Shown: positions 11,735-22,463 of the stretch, in pieces | Layout: each line of letters opens with the position of its first letter | How positions within the stretch are numbered: the first letter of the stretch is position 1 | Origin: Morella rubra | Taxonomy: Eukaryota; Streptophyta; Magnoliopsida; Fagales; Myricaceae | Reading direction: 5' to 3' | Length of the DNA: 64,000 nucleotides | Assembly (NCBI GenBank): GCA_003952965.2 | Contig: CM025855.1 | Location: forward strand, 18,531,638 to 18,595,637 | The notes under the pieces: model-generated | The model's input: the letters and a program-made list of their open reading frames with translations, nothing else | Told to the model about the DNA's origin: nothing | The model's database searches: none | Program-made: the position numbers and the translations under genes

Positions 11735-12560
11735 ATTGGAGTTTTGACAATTTGCACCCTAAATTATCAATTTTGTTATATTTTGCCCCTTAACTACCAA
11801 TCGTTACACTTTGCACCCCCTACAGTTAATTTGGACGAAAATTGCTATTTTTGTTAAGCGAAAAGACAAATTTATCTCTGTACAAAATATAATTATAAAA
11901 AATTAAGAGTGTAAAATCGTCATTTCACTGAACCTTATAGCAATTTCCATCCAAATCAACTGTAGGGGTACAAAGTGTTAGAACCCCAAAGGTTGGAGGC
12001 TAAAAAGTGCATTTAACCCACACATAATTGATAAGTGAGTTAGTGAAAATACATAATCTACCAAAATCTCCATTTGTGCGTTAAATGGGATGTGAGTTGT
12101 CTTATGTGCTCCATCATCAACTCACGCATTTCTTGTCCATTCGTTGCAGCCTGCTCTTGTAGCTCTTGCTAGCTCAGCATCAGCTCGATAGCAATTTGCA
12201 CCCTAAATTATCAATTTTGTTATATTTTGCCCCTTAGCTAAATCGTTACACTTTGCACCCCCTACAGTTAATTTGGACGAAAATTGCTATTTTTGTTAGC
12301 GAAAAGACAAATTTATCTCTGTACAAAATATAATTATAAAAAATTAAGAGGGTAAAATCGTCATTTCACTGAACCTTATAGCCTGTAGGGGTACAAAGTG
12401 TTAGAACCCAAAGGTTGGAGGCTAAAAAGTGCATTTAACACACATAATCGATAAGTGAGTTAGTGAAAACATAATCTACCAAAATCTCCATTTGTGCATT
12501 AAATGGGATGTGAGTTGTCTATGTGCCAACTCACGCATTTCTTGTCCATTCATTGCAGCC
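11735..12560. repeat. Direct tandem repeat inside the CACTA-like element (about 0.45 kb x 2)
   Basis: Unit 1 starts near 11748 and unit 2 near 12190. Both contain ATTTTGCCCCTTA, the block TTTGCACCCCCTACAGTTAA, AATCGTCATTTCACTGAACC, AAAGGTTGGAGGCTAAAAAG and CCATTTGTGC(A/G)TTAAATGGG in the same order. Small indels separate them. The inner GGACGAAAATTGC and inverted TTTCCATCCAAAT blocks suggest the unit is itself a foldback element. Confidence 0.7.
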
Positions 12561-12676
12561 TCTGCTCTTGCTCTTGTTGTTGCTTTAGATAGCAAAGTTA
12601 TGAAAATGTAGAGAGGCAGATCCACAATCACTGCTCTAGCCACGATCAGCATCAGCTCGCCCCTTGCTATAGAACA

Positions 12677-13060
12677 CTATGTCGTGTAATCTCTCGGCTC
12701 GATGTCATAGGCAAAGATAAAGTGCATGCTACCCCAAAATGGAAGCATCTCAATCCGGCGTATAGAGACTCCGACGACCACCACGTCCCGGTTGTGGAGT
12801 TCACGGAAGATTTCCTCTTGATCTAGCTTGTTCAGAATGTCCATGGCAGGGAAGGCTACAACCAGCCTCTGCATACCCATAAATGTTGCTGGTACCTCTG
12901 CCAATAGCTGAAAGGAGACCTCGCGTAGAGTGATGTCCGAAACAGGTGCATCAATATCCCGAACGTCCAGTAGTGTGGCATAGAATTCTCGAACCAGATC
13001 TACGGATGTCGAGCCAGTTCTCTTAAGAAACCCATCCAACTTTGGTCGTCCATGATATTA
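12677..13060 (-). pseudogene. Unrecognised ORF remnant in the CACTA-like element
   Basis: An open frame of about 120 codons reads leftwards. It includes LVREFYATLLDVRDI, which is loosely reminiscent of the plant transposon protein domain found in several retro- and DNA elements, but I cannot confirm that. It begins upstream with TTG or in the text MDDQSWMGFLKRTGS, and it is truncated: the tandem copy at 14382-14460 keeps only the first part. I assign no function. It may be captured host sequence or part of a lost element protein. Confidence 0.3.
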
Positions 13061-15745
13061 CCGATACTCTGATCATCAAACTCCATCTCCTCAAAATCAG
13101 AAAATTAGACCTCACACTCTACGATAACAGCTCGCATTAGGATCTTAGCCCGTTGCTCCTCTAACGTCATATAATCGTTTGGACTGCTAGGTGTCTGCTG
13201 CCTGGAGCTCTTTAGAAATGAGGTAGATGCTAACCCTAGCGCTTAGACATTTCTTAATCTGTTAAAAATAAAAATTAGTGACAGTATTAACCATCTGCAC
13301 GGTTAGAAACATAAGCCAAAACGACGTACTTTCTAAAACAACAAACTGTCCAAACGAATATAACCAATCCACATACATTACCCATAACAGTAGGCTTAAA
13401 TCCTAAACTCCTCTCCTGGACACATTTATACAAACACCATCCGTATACTACCACAACCAATCTGTACGGTTTACAAAAATCATATAATATAAAAGCATAC
13501 GATGTCTTCTAGAACCTATACGCGCACACGATGTACACAAAGCATCTTGATTAGAAGAAAATAATAAAATATTCCAAAATAGTAACCGTCCGAATTGAAA
13601 ATAACCAGTTTGCACACATGACCGACAACATTATGCTTAAATCCTTAACTCCCTCTCCTCAACATGTGTATACAACCACCGTCCGTACACTATCCACAAC
13701 AAGTCTGCACGTTCTATAGAAGTCATATACATAAAGCAAACGACGCTGTCTAAAACCTATACGTGTGCACGGTGTACATAAAGCATCCGAACTAGACAAA
13801 AATAATAAAACACTACAAATAGTAACCGTTTGAACGTTTTGGGGAAGACGAACGAGTTGACTCAGCCATGGCCGGTCTCTCTCCCCACCTCACGACCTCC
13901 CTAAACAAACACCAAATATAACAACATTATAGCCTAAACAATCCTACAATCCTAAAGGAATCCATGTCAACACAAAAACATGTTTAACAAGTTTTCGTGT
14001 CCTCAATTTTGATTTGAAGATTTCTAGATAAATAATGTATAAAACAACATTTTTCACCGATTAATCTAAGTTAAAACGCAAGAAATGTACTTTAATACAA
14101 AGCACTTGACGAAATAGGATGTAAATGGAGGAATTTTAGAGGTAAATTTAGAAAGGGTGCATCTAGATGTCGAGAAAATGGAGATAGTTGGTTACTTTCG
14201 AGAAGAATACGTTGGTTATGGTTTCTCTTCGAATTTAAAAACCGTCGAGACTATCTAAACGCTGATGGGACGTCCATCAGTTGCCAAAACTCGAACTGTT
14301 GTGAAAATCTTCAAAAATCCTACACTTTCGGATGGTCTAGGGACGTGGAGACTTATTGGTGGGCAACGTCTGGAACATGATGTCGAGCCTGTTCTCTTAA
14401 GAAACCCGATCCAACTTTGGTCGTCCATGATATCACTGATACTCCAATAATCAAACTCCAACTCCTCAAAATCAAAAAATTAGACCTCACGCTCTACGAT
14501 AACAGCTTGCGTTAGGATCACAGCCCACTGTTCCTCCAGCGTCATATAATCGTCCGGATTGCTAGGTGTCTGCTGCCTGGAGCCCTCTAGAAATGAGGTA
14601 GATGCTAAACCTTGGCTATTGGACATTTCTTAATCTGTTGAAAATAAAAATTAGTGTCAGCGTAAATCGTTCGCACTGTTAGAAACATAAGCCAAAACGA
14701 TGTACTTTCTAAAACAACAAACCGTCCGAATGAATATAGCCGATCCACATACATTACCCACAATAGTAGACTTAAATCCTAAACTCCTCTCTTGGACACG
14801 TGTATACAAACACCGTTCGTACACTACCATAACCAATCTACACGGTCTACACAAATCATATAATATAAAGCATACAACATCGTCTAAAACCTATACGTGC
14901 ACACGGTGTACACAGAGCGTCCTGACTAGAAGAAACTAATAAAATATTCCAAAATAGTAACCGTCTGAATCGAAAATAACTAGTCCACACACATCACCCA
15001 CAACATTACGCTTAAATCCTAAAATCCTCTCCTCGACACGTGTATACAACCACCGTCTGCACACTATCCACAACAAGTCTGCACGTTCTACACAAGTCAT
15101 ATAATATATCAAACGACGCCGTCTAAAACTCAGACGTGTGCACGGTGTACATATAGCATTCAGACTAGACAAAAATAATAAAACACTACAAATAGTAACT
15201 GTCTGAACATTTTAGGGAAGACAAACGAGTCGACTCAGCAATTGCCGGTTTCCCCCCACCTCACAACCTCCCCAATCAAAGCCAAATATAACAACATTGT
15301 AGTCTGAACAATCCTATAATCCTAAGGGAATCCATGTCAACACAAAAACATGTTTAACAAGTTTTCGTGTCCTCAAATTTGATTTCAAGATTTCTACGTA
15401 AATAATGTATAAAACATCATTTTTCACCGATTAATCTAAATAAAAATGCAATAAATGTACTATAATACAAAGCACTCAATGAAATAGGACGTAAACGGAG
15501 GAATTTTAGAGGTAAAACATGAAAGGGTGCATCGAGAGATTGAGAGAAATGGAGACAACCGGTTACTTTTCGAGAAAAATACGTTCCTATGGTTTCTCTT
15601 CGAATTTAAAAACCATCGAGACCACTAAACGCCGATGGGACATCCATTAATTGCCATAACTAGAACCGTTGCAAAAATCTTCTAAAATCCCACACTGTTT
15701 GGATGGTCTAGGGACGTGTGGACTTATTTTGGTGGGCACGCGTCT
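13005..15745. repeat. 1.38-kb direct tandem repeat (2 units) with nested repeats
   Basis: Unit 1 (13005-14380) and unit 2 (14381-15745) are collinear from GATGTCGAGCC-GTTCTCTTA to GGATGGTCTAGGGACGTG. Within each unit there is a further direct repeat of about 250 bp carrying CTATACG-G-ACACG-TGTACA, AACCGTC(C/T)GAA and GACACGTGTATACAA motifs. GTCCG(A/T)A(C/T)G-like words are dense, which points to amplified subterminal transposase-binding motifs rather than coding DNA. Confidence 0.75.
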
Positions 15746-16078
15746 AAAACATGAAACGTGGAGGGCCACCATTCGATTATAAAGGTGTCACTGGCATCCA
15801 GACTGTTATCTTGCATGCAGACGTTAACAACTATTGCCCACAAGCGTCTAAGGCAGACACGTGTCAGTCATGCGATGACTGTGACTAGTGTGCTGATGAC
15901 CCTCACAAAGTAGTCCGGATGTTTTTCATTTTTTAGTGACGATTTAGAATGTGTCACAGATAGGTGATGAAGGCTATTGTCACTGAATCCACATGCGCAT
16001 GATTCTTAGTCGTCCGGACTGGTACAATTGTTTCGCATGTCGCTTGTCATCATAGTTTGGACGATTCTTGCAGATATG

Positions 16079-16805
16079 TGTTAGCCCAAGGTTGCTCTTG
16101 AGCTATCTAACTCGATTTTGATGATAACAAATGAAAAAAAAAATACTTTAGAGTATTTTTAGGATACGTGGTTGTCAATCATTAGTCTTGACCTAGCCTC
16201 TCTACATCATCAGTTTTGATCTAGCCTCCAAAAAGGTGAGAGAAAAGTGCAAAAGACAAGGGCTGCACGTTTTCCAACAGATCTACTCTGCTATTGCTGT
16301 CATTATCATCAGATCTTATCTTGTACCCATTTATTGAGTTTTGTTTTACTGATCTAGCTTAGAGAGCTATTGTTTATTCATTCCTACCATTAAACTATGA
16401 AAACCACTATGAAAACCTTAAGTGTGGGATACACTTGTGCCTACCCGTGAGGATAGAAGAAATCTCATAAGCTTTGAGATTTGTGTTCAAGTTGAAGAGT
16501 GAGATCAGAAAAACTCTTGTAATGATCACTTAGTACCTGGAAGCTAAGTTGTAGATACTACTGGATTATAGTGGAGAAGCCCAAGGAAGACAATAGTCTT
16601 GGGGGTGGACGTAGGGAGGTCTTGGCCAAACTAACTAAAAATTACTGTGTTGTCTCACTTTCCTTCTCCCATACTTATTGCTATAATTTATTGTTGTTTG
16701 GTTGTTATCACTTTAAATATTTTCAAATCTGTGTTTCTATGAAAAAAGGGCTAAGTTTTTGTTAAACCCAATTCACCCCCCTTTGGGTTGATATTCGAAC
16801 TCACA
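16079..16805. mobile_element. Solo LTR (Copia-like), 727 bp
   Basis: It starts TGTTAGCCCAAGG and ends TTCGAACTCACA, giving TG...CA ends. The 5-bp flanks are identical, ATATG at 16074-16078 and 16806-16810. The early text TTTTGATGATAACAAATG and the late text CCCAATTCACCCCCC are typical of plant Copia LTRs of the SIRE/Tork sort. No internal region is left, so this is a solo LTR formed after insertion into the CACTA-like element. Confidence 0.85.
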
Positions 16806-17133
16806 ATATGTTTTGACATTGTTTAAGCTTTTGTGACAATTTAGTTTTCGTCACAGATGGGTGACAATATATTTTGTCACCCAAAGTCTATTCGAACGGT
16901 TTTTTACATGTGTGGATGCATTTGTAAAATTTATGACAAAATGTTTTTGTCACAGATTTGTAACGTTTGGCCGTTCGTCACGCGTAAAAACATCCAAGCG
17001 GTTTTTTAGGGCGTTCAGACTTTTTTTGACCTCCACGAACCCCTTCCATAATGAAATTCATGTTTTTTGTCAGGGAAGGTATTGTTTGGTGAGAAAATAA
17101 TTTTTCACACCTAAAGTCGAATTTCTTGTAGTG

Positions 17134-17272
17134 ATTTAATATATAGTGCGACACAACAATGTAGTTAAACAAAGTTGCAAATTAGTTGATGTGGTGAGGT
17201 GCAACAAGTTCCTCCATCCATCTCCATCTCTTTCAACAACAACAATGTGCCATTGTCCAAGTAGACTATGTA
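17134..17272. repeat. Segmental repeat, copy C, left part
   Basis: Matches copy B from 8599 onward (ATATAGTGCGACACAACAAT, then GCAAATTAGTT and AGTAGACT). It is interrupted at 17273 by the CACTA element and resumes at 22464. Confidence 0.75.
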
Positions 17273-17487
17273 CACTACTAGAAAATTAGGTTTTAGTGAC
17301 AAAGTTCTCAGTCACGAAATGCTATTTTCGTCATTAAAAAAGGGTTTTTCGTGACGAAACTAATTTTCGTCACCAATTTTTCACTAAAGATTTTAATTGT
17401 GACAAAATAAAATTGTCGTCACTAAAAGTTTATTTTTTTAATGACGAAAAGTTTCATCACTTGCCCGATCGATCAGTTATACCCGGG

Positions 17488-19312
17488 GCATGCATGGATA
17501 TGTTCGATGGAAAAGAAGAACATGGACTTCTGCCTGGAGAATTAACTGGTAAGGACATATTGGAACAATTGACGCATGTTGGGGAGACTATCTTTGGTAA
17601 AGCGTCTGGGAAGAATACAAGAAAGAAAAAAAATCGTCAGAGCATTTGAATTGGACGAAGAAGGCCATCTTTTTCCAACTGTCGTGATGCACATTATGAA
17701 GAACATATGTGACAACGTGATCAGGGATGGTGATGAATATCGAGTTCAAGACCAGAGATTCAGCGGGTGCACGTAGAGATTTAGCTGAAATGGGGTCAAA
17801 AAAGACTTGCACTTGGTGTATGACGGTCGGGTTGAATTGATGCCTCAAGCGGTATACTTTAACTTGGGAAGAGCGAAGGAGGGCCTGTGAGTGGTTAAAA
17901 GATGTGAGGTTCCCCGATGGTTATGCTATTGAGATTTCATGTTGTGTGAATCTAGATGAGTTGAAAGTGTCTGGAATGAAAAGTCATGATTGTCATGTGT
18001 TCTTGCAGAGGGTTCTTCCAGTGATGATCCGAGGGTTGTTGAAGGAAGTGGGTGGCAATGACCGAATTATGTTTGTTTTTTTATAGTTGTGTTCACGTAC
18101 GTTGAAGATTTATGTATTGTAGAGGATGTCAGAAGATATCGGGATAATTTTATGCAAGTTGGAAATGATTTTCCACTTTTTTTACAGTGATGATGCATTT
18201 GGCGGTCCACTTACCGCGCGAAGCAATGCTTGCTGGACCCGTACAGTACAGATGGATGTATCCAGTTGAACGGTTGATGGGTGTCTCGAAACGGATGTGA
18301 AAAATAAGTCACGTCCCGAAGGGTCGATTGCATAAGCGTATATTGAGAATGAGTGTTCGACATTTTGTTCCCAATACCTCCAAGGGGTCGAAACAGTGTT
18401 TAATCGCAGAGATCGAAACTACGATTCTGACGGCGAAATGGAGATACCAGAAAGGTCATTGGATGTGTTCACTCAGAGAATTAGATTGATAGGGGCTGCA
18501 AAAGGACATGACATAGACCGAACAGAGTTCAAGAAAGCTCGGTGGTTTGTGCTGAACAATTGCAAAGGCATCAGCAACTACTTAGAGTAAGTAAAATAAA
18601 ATTTCATAGGTTTTCTATAATATACAGTCGTTGATTAACCTTATCGTTACAGTGAACACATGGACGAACTTCGCGCGCAAGGAGTTGGTGACATTTCTCG
18701 TACGCATGAGGAACAATTTCCGGATTGGTTCTTAGGGCGAGTAAGTGTTATTGACAAAGAATTCAAATTAATATTGTGTCTTTGTTTTTAATGACCTTCT
18801 AATATATTGTTGTAGGTTCAAACATTACGTTCTCAAAATCCATGTACATCGGTCGATGAATTGTATTCATTGGCACGTGGGCCTGATACACGAGTGATGC
18901 GTTATTCTGCATGTGTTGTGAACGGATGTAGATATCATACAGTACAACGGGAAGAACGATGGAGAACTCAGAACAGTGGTATTATGGTACTGGGATCACA
19001 TGAGGGAAATCCAATAGAATTTTACGGAGACTTGTAGACATTTATGCCATGCAATACTTGCGGGAAAATACAGTATATTTGTTTAAGTGTGATTGGTGGG
19101 ACGTCGGAGATCACCGTGGAATTCGTATCGACGAGAACTTTAAGAGCATAAACACTTCCCGACTGTGGTACTCAGAAGATCCATTTGTTTTGGCAAATCA
19201 AGCAAGTCAAGTGTTTTATCTAGTTGATAATCTGCATGGACCTACATGGCGAGTCGTGCAGAAGTTGTCGTGTAGAAATGCATATGACATTCCCGGCCGG
19301 ATCCGGATGTGA
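17488..19312 (+). pseudogene. CACTA TNP2 transposase, C-terminal remnant
   Basis: The reading resembles plant TNP2: MFDGKEEHGLLPGELTGKDI, then VMHIMKNICDNV (Transposase_21 end), RFPDGYAIEISCCVNLDELK and SHDCHVFLQRVLPVMIRGLL, AVHLPREAMLAGPVQYRWMY (DUF4218 region), and after two small introns a DUF4216 part ending HGPTWRVVQKLSCRNAYDIP. The catalytic front half is deleted. Frame changes near 17640, 17770, 18085 and 19033 and stops between blocks make it non-functional. It lies upstream of the Transposase_24 gene, as in intact CACTA elements. Confidence 0.85.
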
Positions 19313-19756
19313 AGTTGATGTAAACGTTGAATCGGGAGCAGCCATCGCGAATGAAGCGTATCAGAGGATGATGCCATTGACTTGTTTATAGACTTCCGAC
19401 AGTTTAACCTTAATCCGTACGGAGGGATGACGTTGCGCCAAACGTTATCCAAGCTTCTGATGCAATTGATCGGCGGAAGAAAAGACGTATAGATAGTAAT
19501 GATGTTTCAGAGGGGGATGAAGCGGAAATTGAAGAAAATAGCGAAGAAAGTGGGACGAAGATTCGTTCGAAAGTGATAGCGACTCTACTGAGGATGAATT
19601 TTCGGGCGATAACGTGCAAGAATCAGATTCTGATTAATAATTTCTTTCAAGTATATTTTTTTCTAATGTTGATGTTTGCTGAACTATTTTTACTGTTATT
19701 GTCTCTTTTACCACATCTTTATCGTTTATTTTGTTATGTCACAGCTTGTACGGTGA

Positions 19757-21450
19757 AATGAAGCGTGGACGAGAATTTCCTTCAGTTACTTCTGGACAGT
19801 TGCATAGCGCAGTTACTCCGCTTAGTATGAGTCCGATCCCGAGTCCTACCTGAGCGCTCCTTCTCCGAGAGCGAATGAAGCCATGAGTCAAGGCACGCCA
19901 GCTTGTCCTAGTAGTTGTGCATGTAAGAAATTATTCTAAGTTATATTTCAATTTTTTTAAGTTAAATAACCGACTAACTTTGTTAATTTTATTTTATGTA
20001 GCGACATCGCTTCTAAGCGGGCGAGGTAGGACACGTGGGGTCAGTTTGGAGAAGAGTCTTGGGTCCGGGTCCGGTCGGAAACTATCGGTGCATATCCCGG
20101 AGGGAGAGTGTGGAGGAGTGTCTTCCACTGCTGCCACCTTATCGACGAAGATTGGAATGTTGGTCCGAGGGCTGATTCCGATCTCCGTTAACAAGTGGGC
20201 TGATGTTCCTGCAGAAGTGAAGGAGTACATTATGGATCGGGTGTTGGTATGATTAAACTCGTAAACATAGAATTTTTGGTTAAGCATTTCGTTTATCATT
20301 GTAATATTGTATGTTTTGGTACTTATGCAGGACCACTTCGACCTTGACTACACCGTCAGGAGGACGTGAGGACGGTGGTCGAGACTATGATGATGGCACA
20401 TCGAACGCACCGCAACCGATGCATGCGTATTTCAAAAAGTTCCCGAGTAAAGAGGCGGCATTGCTGAAGCCGCACCCTGATACCACAGAAGAACAGTGGA
20501 AGGAGTTATGCGATCTGTTCACCAGCGAAGCATTTATGGTACGTGATTACAAAAACCCGTTGCTTAAATATTACATTATTTTAATATTTAATTACTTAAA
20601 ATATCGCAGAAACGAAGCGAGCAAAATAAAAAGAATAGATCAAAGTTGACTGTGAACCACGCTGCTGGTTCGCGCTCGTTCCAGCACACTCGAGCTTGCA
20701 TGGTAAGTACTAAAATTTAGACTTTATTGATATTGTTTGTCAATAACTTTATGCTATTGCCATGTAGAAAAATCAAGAAAGCGCGAAATCAATCCTGCAG
20801 AGCTGTATAAGAAGAATTATACAAACAAAGATGGTTTGGACCTTAGAAGGAGCGAGAGAAATTTATGTAAGTCGCTTTCATTTTAATCTACTTTATGTAA
20901 TTTATGTATAGTTTATCTACTTTAATGTTTCTGGTAATTATTGTCATTTTTTCAGGAATGGATGGATGCCTTCCAGCGCCAGTGTGATTTAGAAGGGAAG
21001 ACTTACACCGAAATTGAAGTATATTTCAAGATATTGGGCAAGAAGTCGGGATATGTTCGAGGATTAGGACGCGCGGTTAAGCTTCCGCCTTCATCAACTT
21101 TAACTACACAGTCTTCTGATCTACAGCACCAGCTAGCAAAGGCAAGGGATGAGATAGAAGCATGAGAGCTGCTAGAGAAAAAGACTTGCAAGAATTTGCA
21201 AAGAAGCAAGCTGAGATGGAGGCCATGCTGAGGGACCACCGTGAGGAGCAGCGGGTGGAGCAGGAGCGCATCTGGTTGGAGCAGGAGGAGCGCATGAAAA
21301 GGGAGCAAGAGCGCATGCGAGTGGAGCACGAGGAGCGCATGCAACAGGAACAAGAGGCATGCGAAAGGAGCAAGGCTTACGGGCAGAAATATCGAAGGAA
21401 CTGGAGAAGAAAATGTCCTCTGTAATGGAGAAGAAAATGAGCGACATGTC
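19757..21450 (+). pseudogene. CACTA accessory protein (Transposase_24, TNPA/TNPD type), broken
   Basis: Starts with MKRGREF at 19757. Blocks typical of PF03004 proteins follow: GRGRTRGVSLEKS, KLSVHIPEGECGGVS, IPISVNKWADVPAEVKEYIM, then after an intron DHFDLDYTVRR, FKKFPSKEAALLKPHPDT, a downstream exon with EWMDAFQRQCDLEGKTYTEI, and a C-terminal coiled coil very rich in Glu, Arg and Gln (about 21160-21450). Such proteins bind subterminal repeats of CACTA elements. There is a stop near 19851 and a frame change near 21160, so I read it as broken. Confidence 0.8.
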
Positions 21451-21684
21451 AAAGCGACTATTCAGCCAGTTTGGGGTTCAAAAAGGTAGATGCATGTATA
21501 TTGTAATAGCTTTGTGATTATGTATTATTACGATATTATTTTCGATTTAATTATGGATCACTATTTGTTATTATTGATGTTTATTAATGTGAGTATTGTA
21601 TTGTTATTATAATAGTACGTGTTATATAATATTTTCTATTATTATTTTTTTTTTTAAAAAAAAACGATTCTATTACCACCGTTC

Positions 21685-22258
21685 ATCGGCATATTCAGCG
21701 ATCGATCGGTTGTTGTTCAACCGATCGATCGTTCAATACAACTGTTTGATCGCTAATATTAAAAAGACAAAATTACTGATCGATCAGTAACATAAACGAT
21801 CAATCGTCTATGCAAGCGATCTGTCGGTACTATAAGCGACCGATCGGTGGAGAAATAGACAATCGATCATCCAAATCAAACGATCGATCATCAGATTACA
21901 CCGATCGATCAGTTACTTAATCAATGTTCCATCGCTGAATTAAAAGACCGATCAGTTTTGGCATACGATCGATCGTTAAACTTAAGTGATCGATTACTTA
22001 TAAAAAAGTCCGATCGTCGTTACTGAAACGATCGATCGTCTATTTCTTACCATGCGATCGGTTAAATGTGTCGATTAATCACCAATAAATAATTGATTGA
22101 TCGTCAATACGTACCGTTTGATCATCTTGGATAACGATTGTTTGGTCTTAATATTCGTTCAATCAATGCATACAAATACTGATTGATTGCTGTACCATCT
22201 GATCCATCACTTTGTTTTCACCGACCGATCGATTAAATTACCGATCGATCATTAGATT
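21685..22258. repeat. CGATCGATCG-type palindrome array in the CACTA 3' end
   Basis: About 16 copies of CGATCGAT(C/T) or close variants (ACCGATCGATCAG, GCGATCGATCGG and similar) occur at irregular 20-50 bp spacing over about 570 bp, followed by GTGACGAAA/TTTCGTCAC inverted motifs up to the terminus. A single CCCGATCGATCAG copy lies in the 5' subterminal zone at 17465. The same array occurs at 27640-27965. Binding sites for the element's own accessory protein are the natural explanation; this is inferred. Confidence 0.75.
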
Positions 22259-22463
22259 TAGTGACGAAAATTTTCGTCACTAAAAAATTTTTGTGACGAA
22301 ATTACAGTTTCGTCATGAAATACATTTTGGTGACGCTCTTTCGCTGACGGAGGTTGTGACGAAAAAATTTCGTCACTAATACTTTTAGTGACAAAATTTT
22401 GACTTTTAGTGACAAAAATTTTTGTCACTAAAAGTCTTTTTTTTTTTTTTTTTTTTTGTAGTG

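Larger units (their letters stand above)
10907..17133. mobile_element. CACTA-like element without transposase
   Basis: The left end is CATTACAAGAAAAATCACTT and the right end, in reverse complement, is CACTACAAGAAATTCGACTT, so the ends are CACTA-type with one C-to-T change on the left. Subterminal zones repeat GTCACC-AAAG/GTGACAAAA motifs and GTCCGGACG/CGTTCGNAC-like motifs, as expected for transposase-binding repeats. No TNP2 or TNPA coding sequence was found in the 6.2 kb. The 3-bp flanks (AAA and ATT) do not match as a target duplication. Confidence 0.65.
17273..22463 (+). mobile_element. CACTA (En/Spm) element, 5.2 kb, decayed
   Basis: Ends are CACTACTAGAAAA at left and TTTTTTTTGTAGTG at right. 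Both subterminal regions are full of GTGACGAAA/TTTCGTCAC words. Copy B near 8870-8890 (GTAGACT then CTAGCCAAG) is the matching empty site. The 3-bp flanks are GTA and TAG, so the target duplication is not clean. The inside carries remnants of both usual genes, TNP2 and a Transposase_24 protein, in the usual order, but the 5' half of TNP2 is missing: subterminal sequence joins coding sequence at about 17487. Confidence 0.85.

Noticed and set aside
21003..21452. Reverse-strand Ser/Leu-rich ORFs
   Set aside because: Shadows of the Glu/Arg-rich coiled coil of the CACTA accessory protein.
21685..22258. CRISPR-like array of regularly repeated words
   Set aside because: Spacing is irregular, words are short palindromes, and the context is the end of a plant CACTA element.
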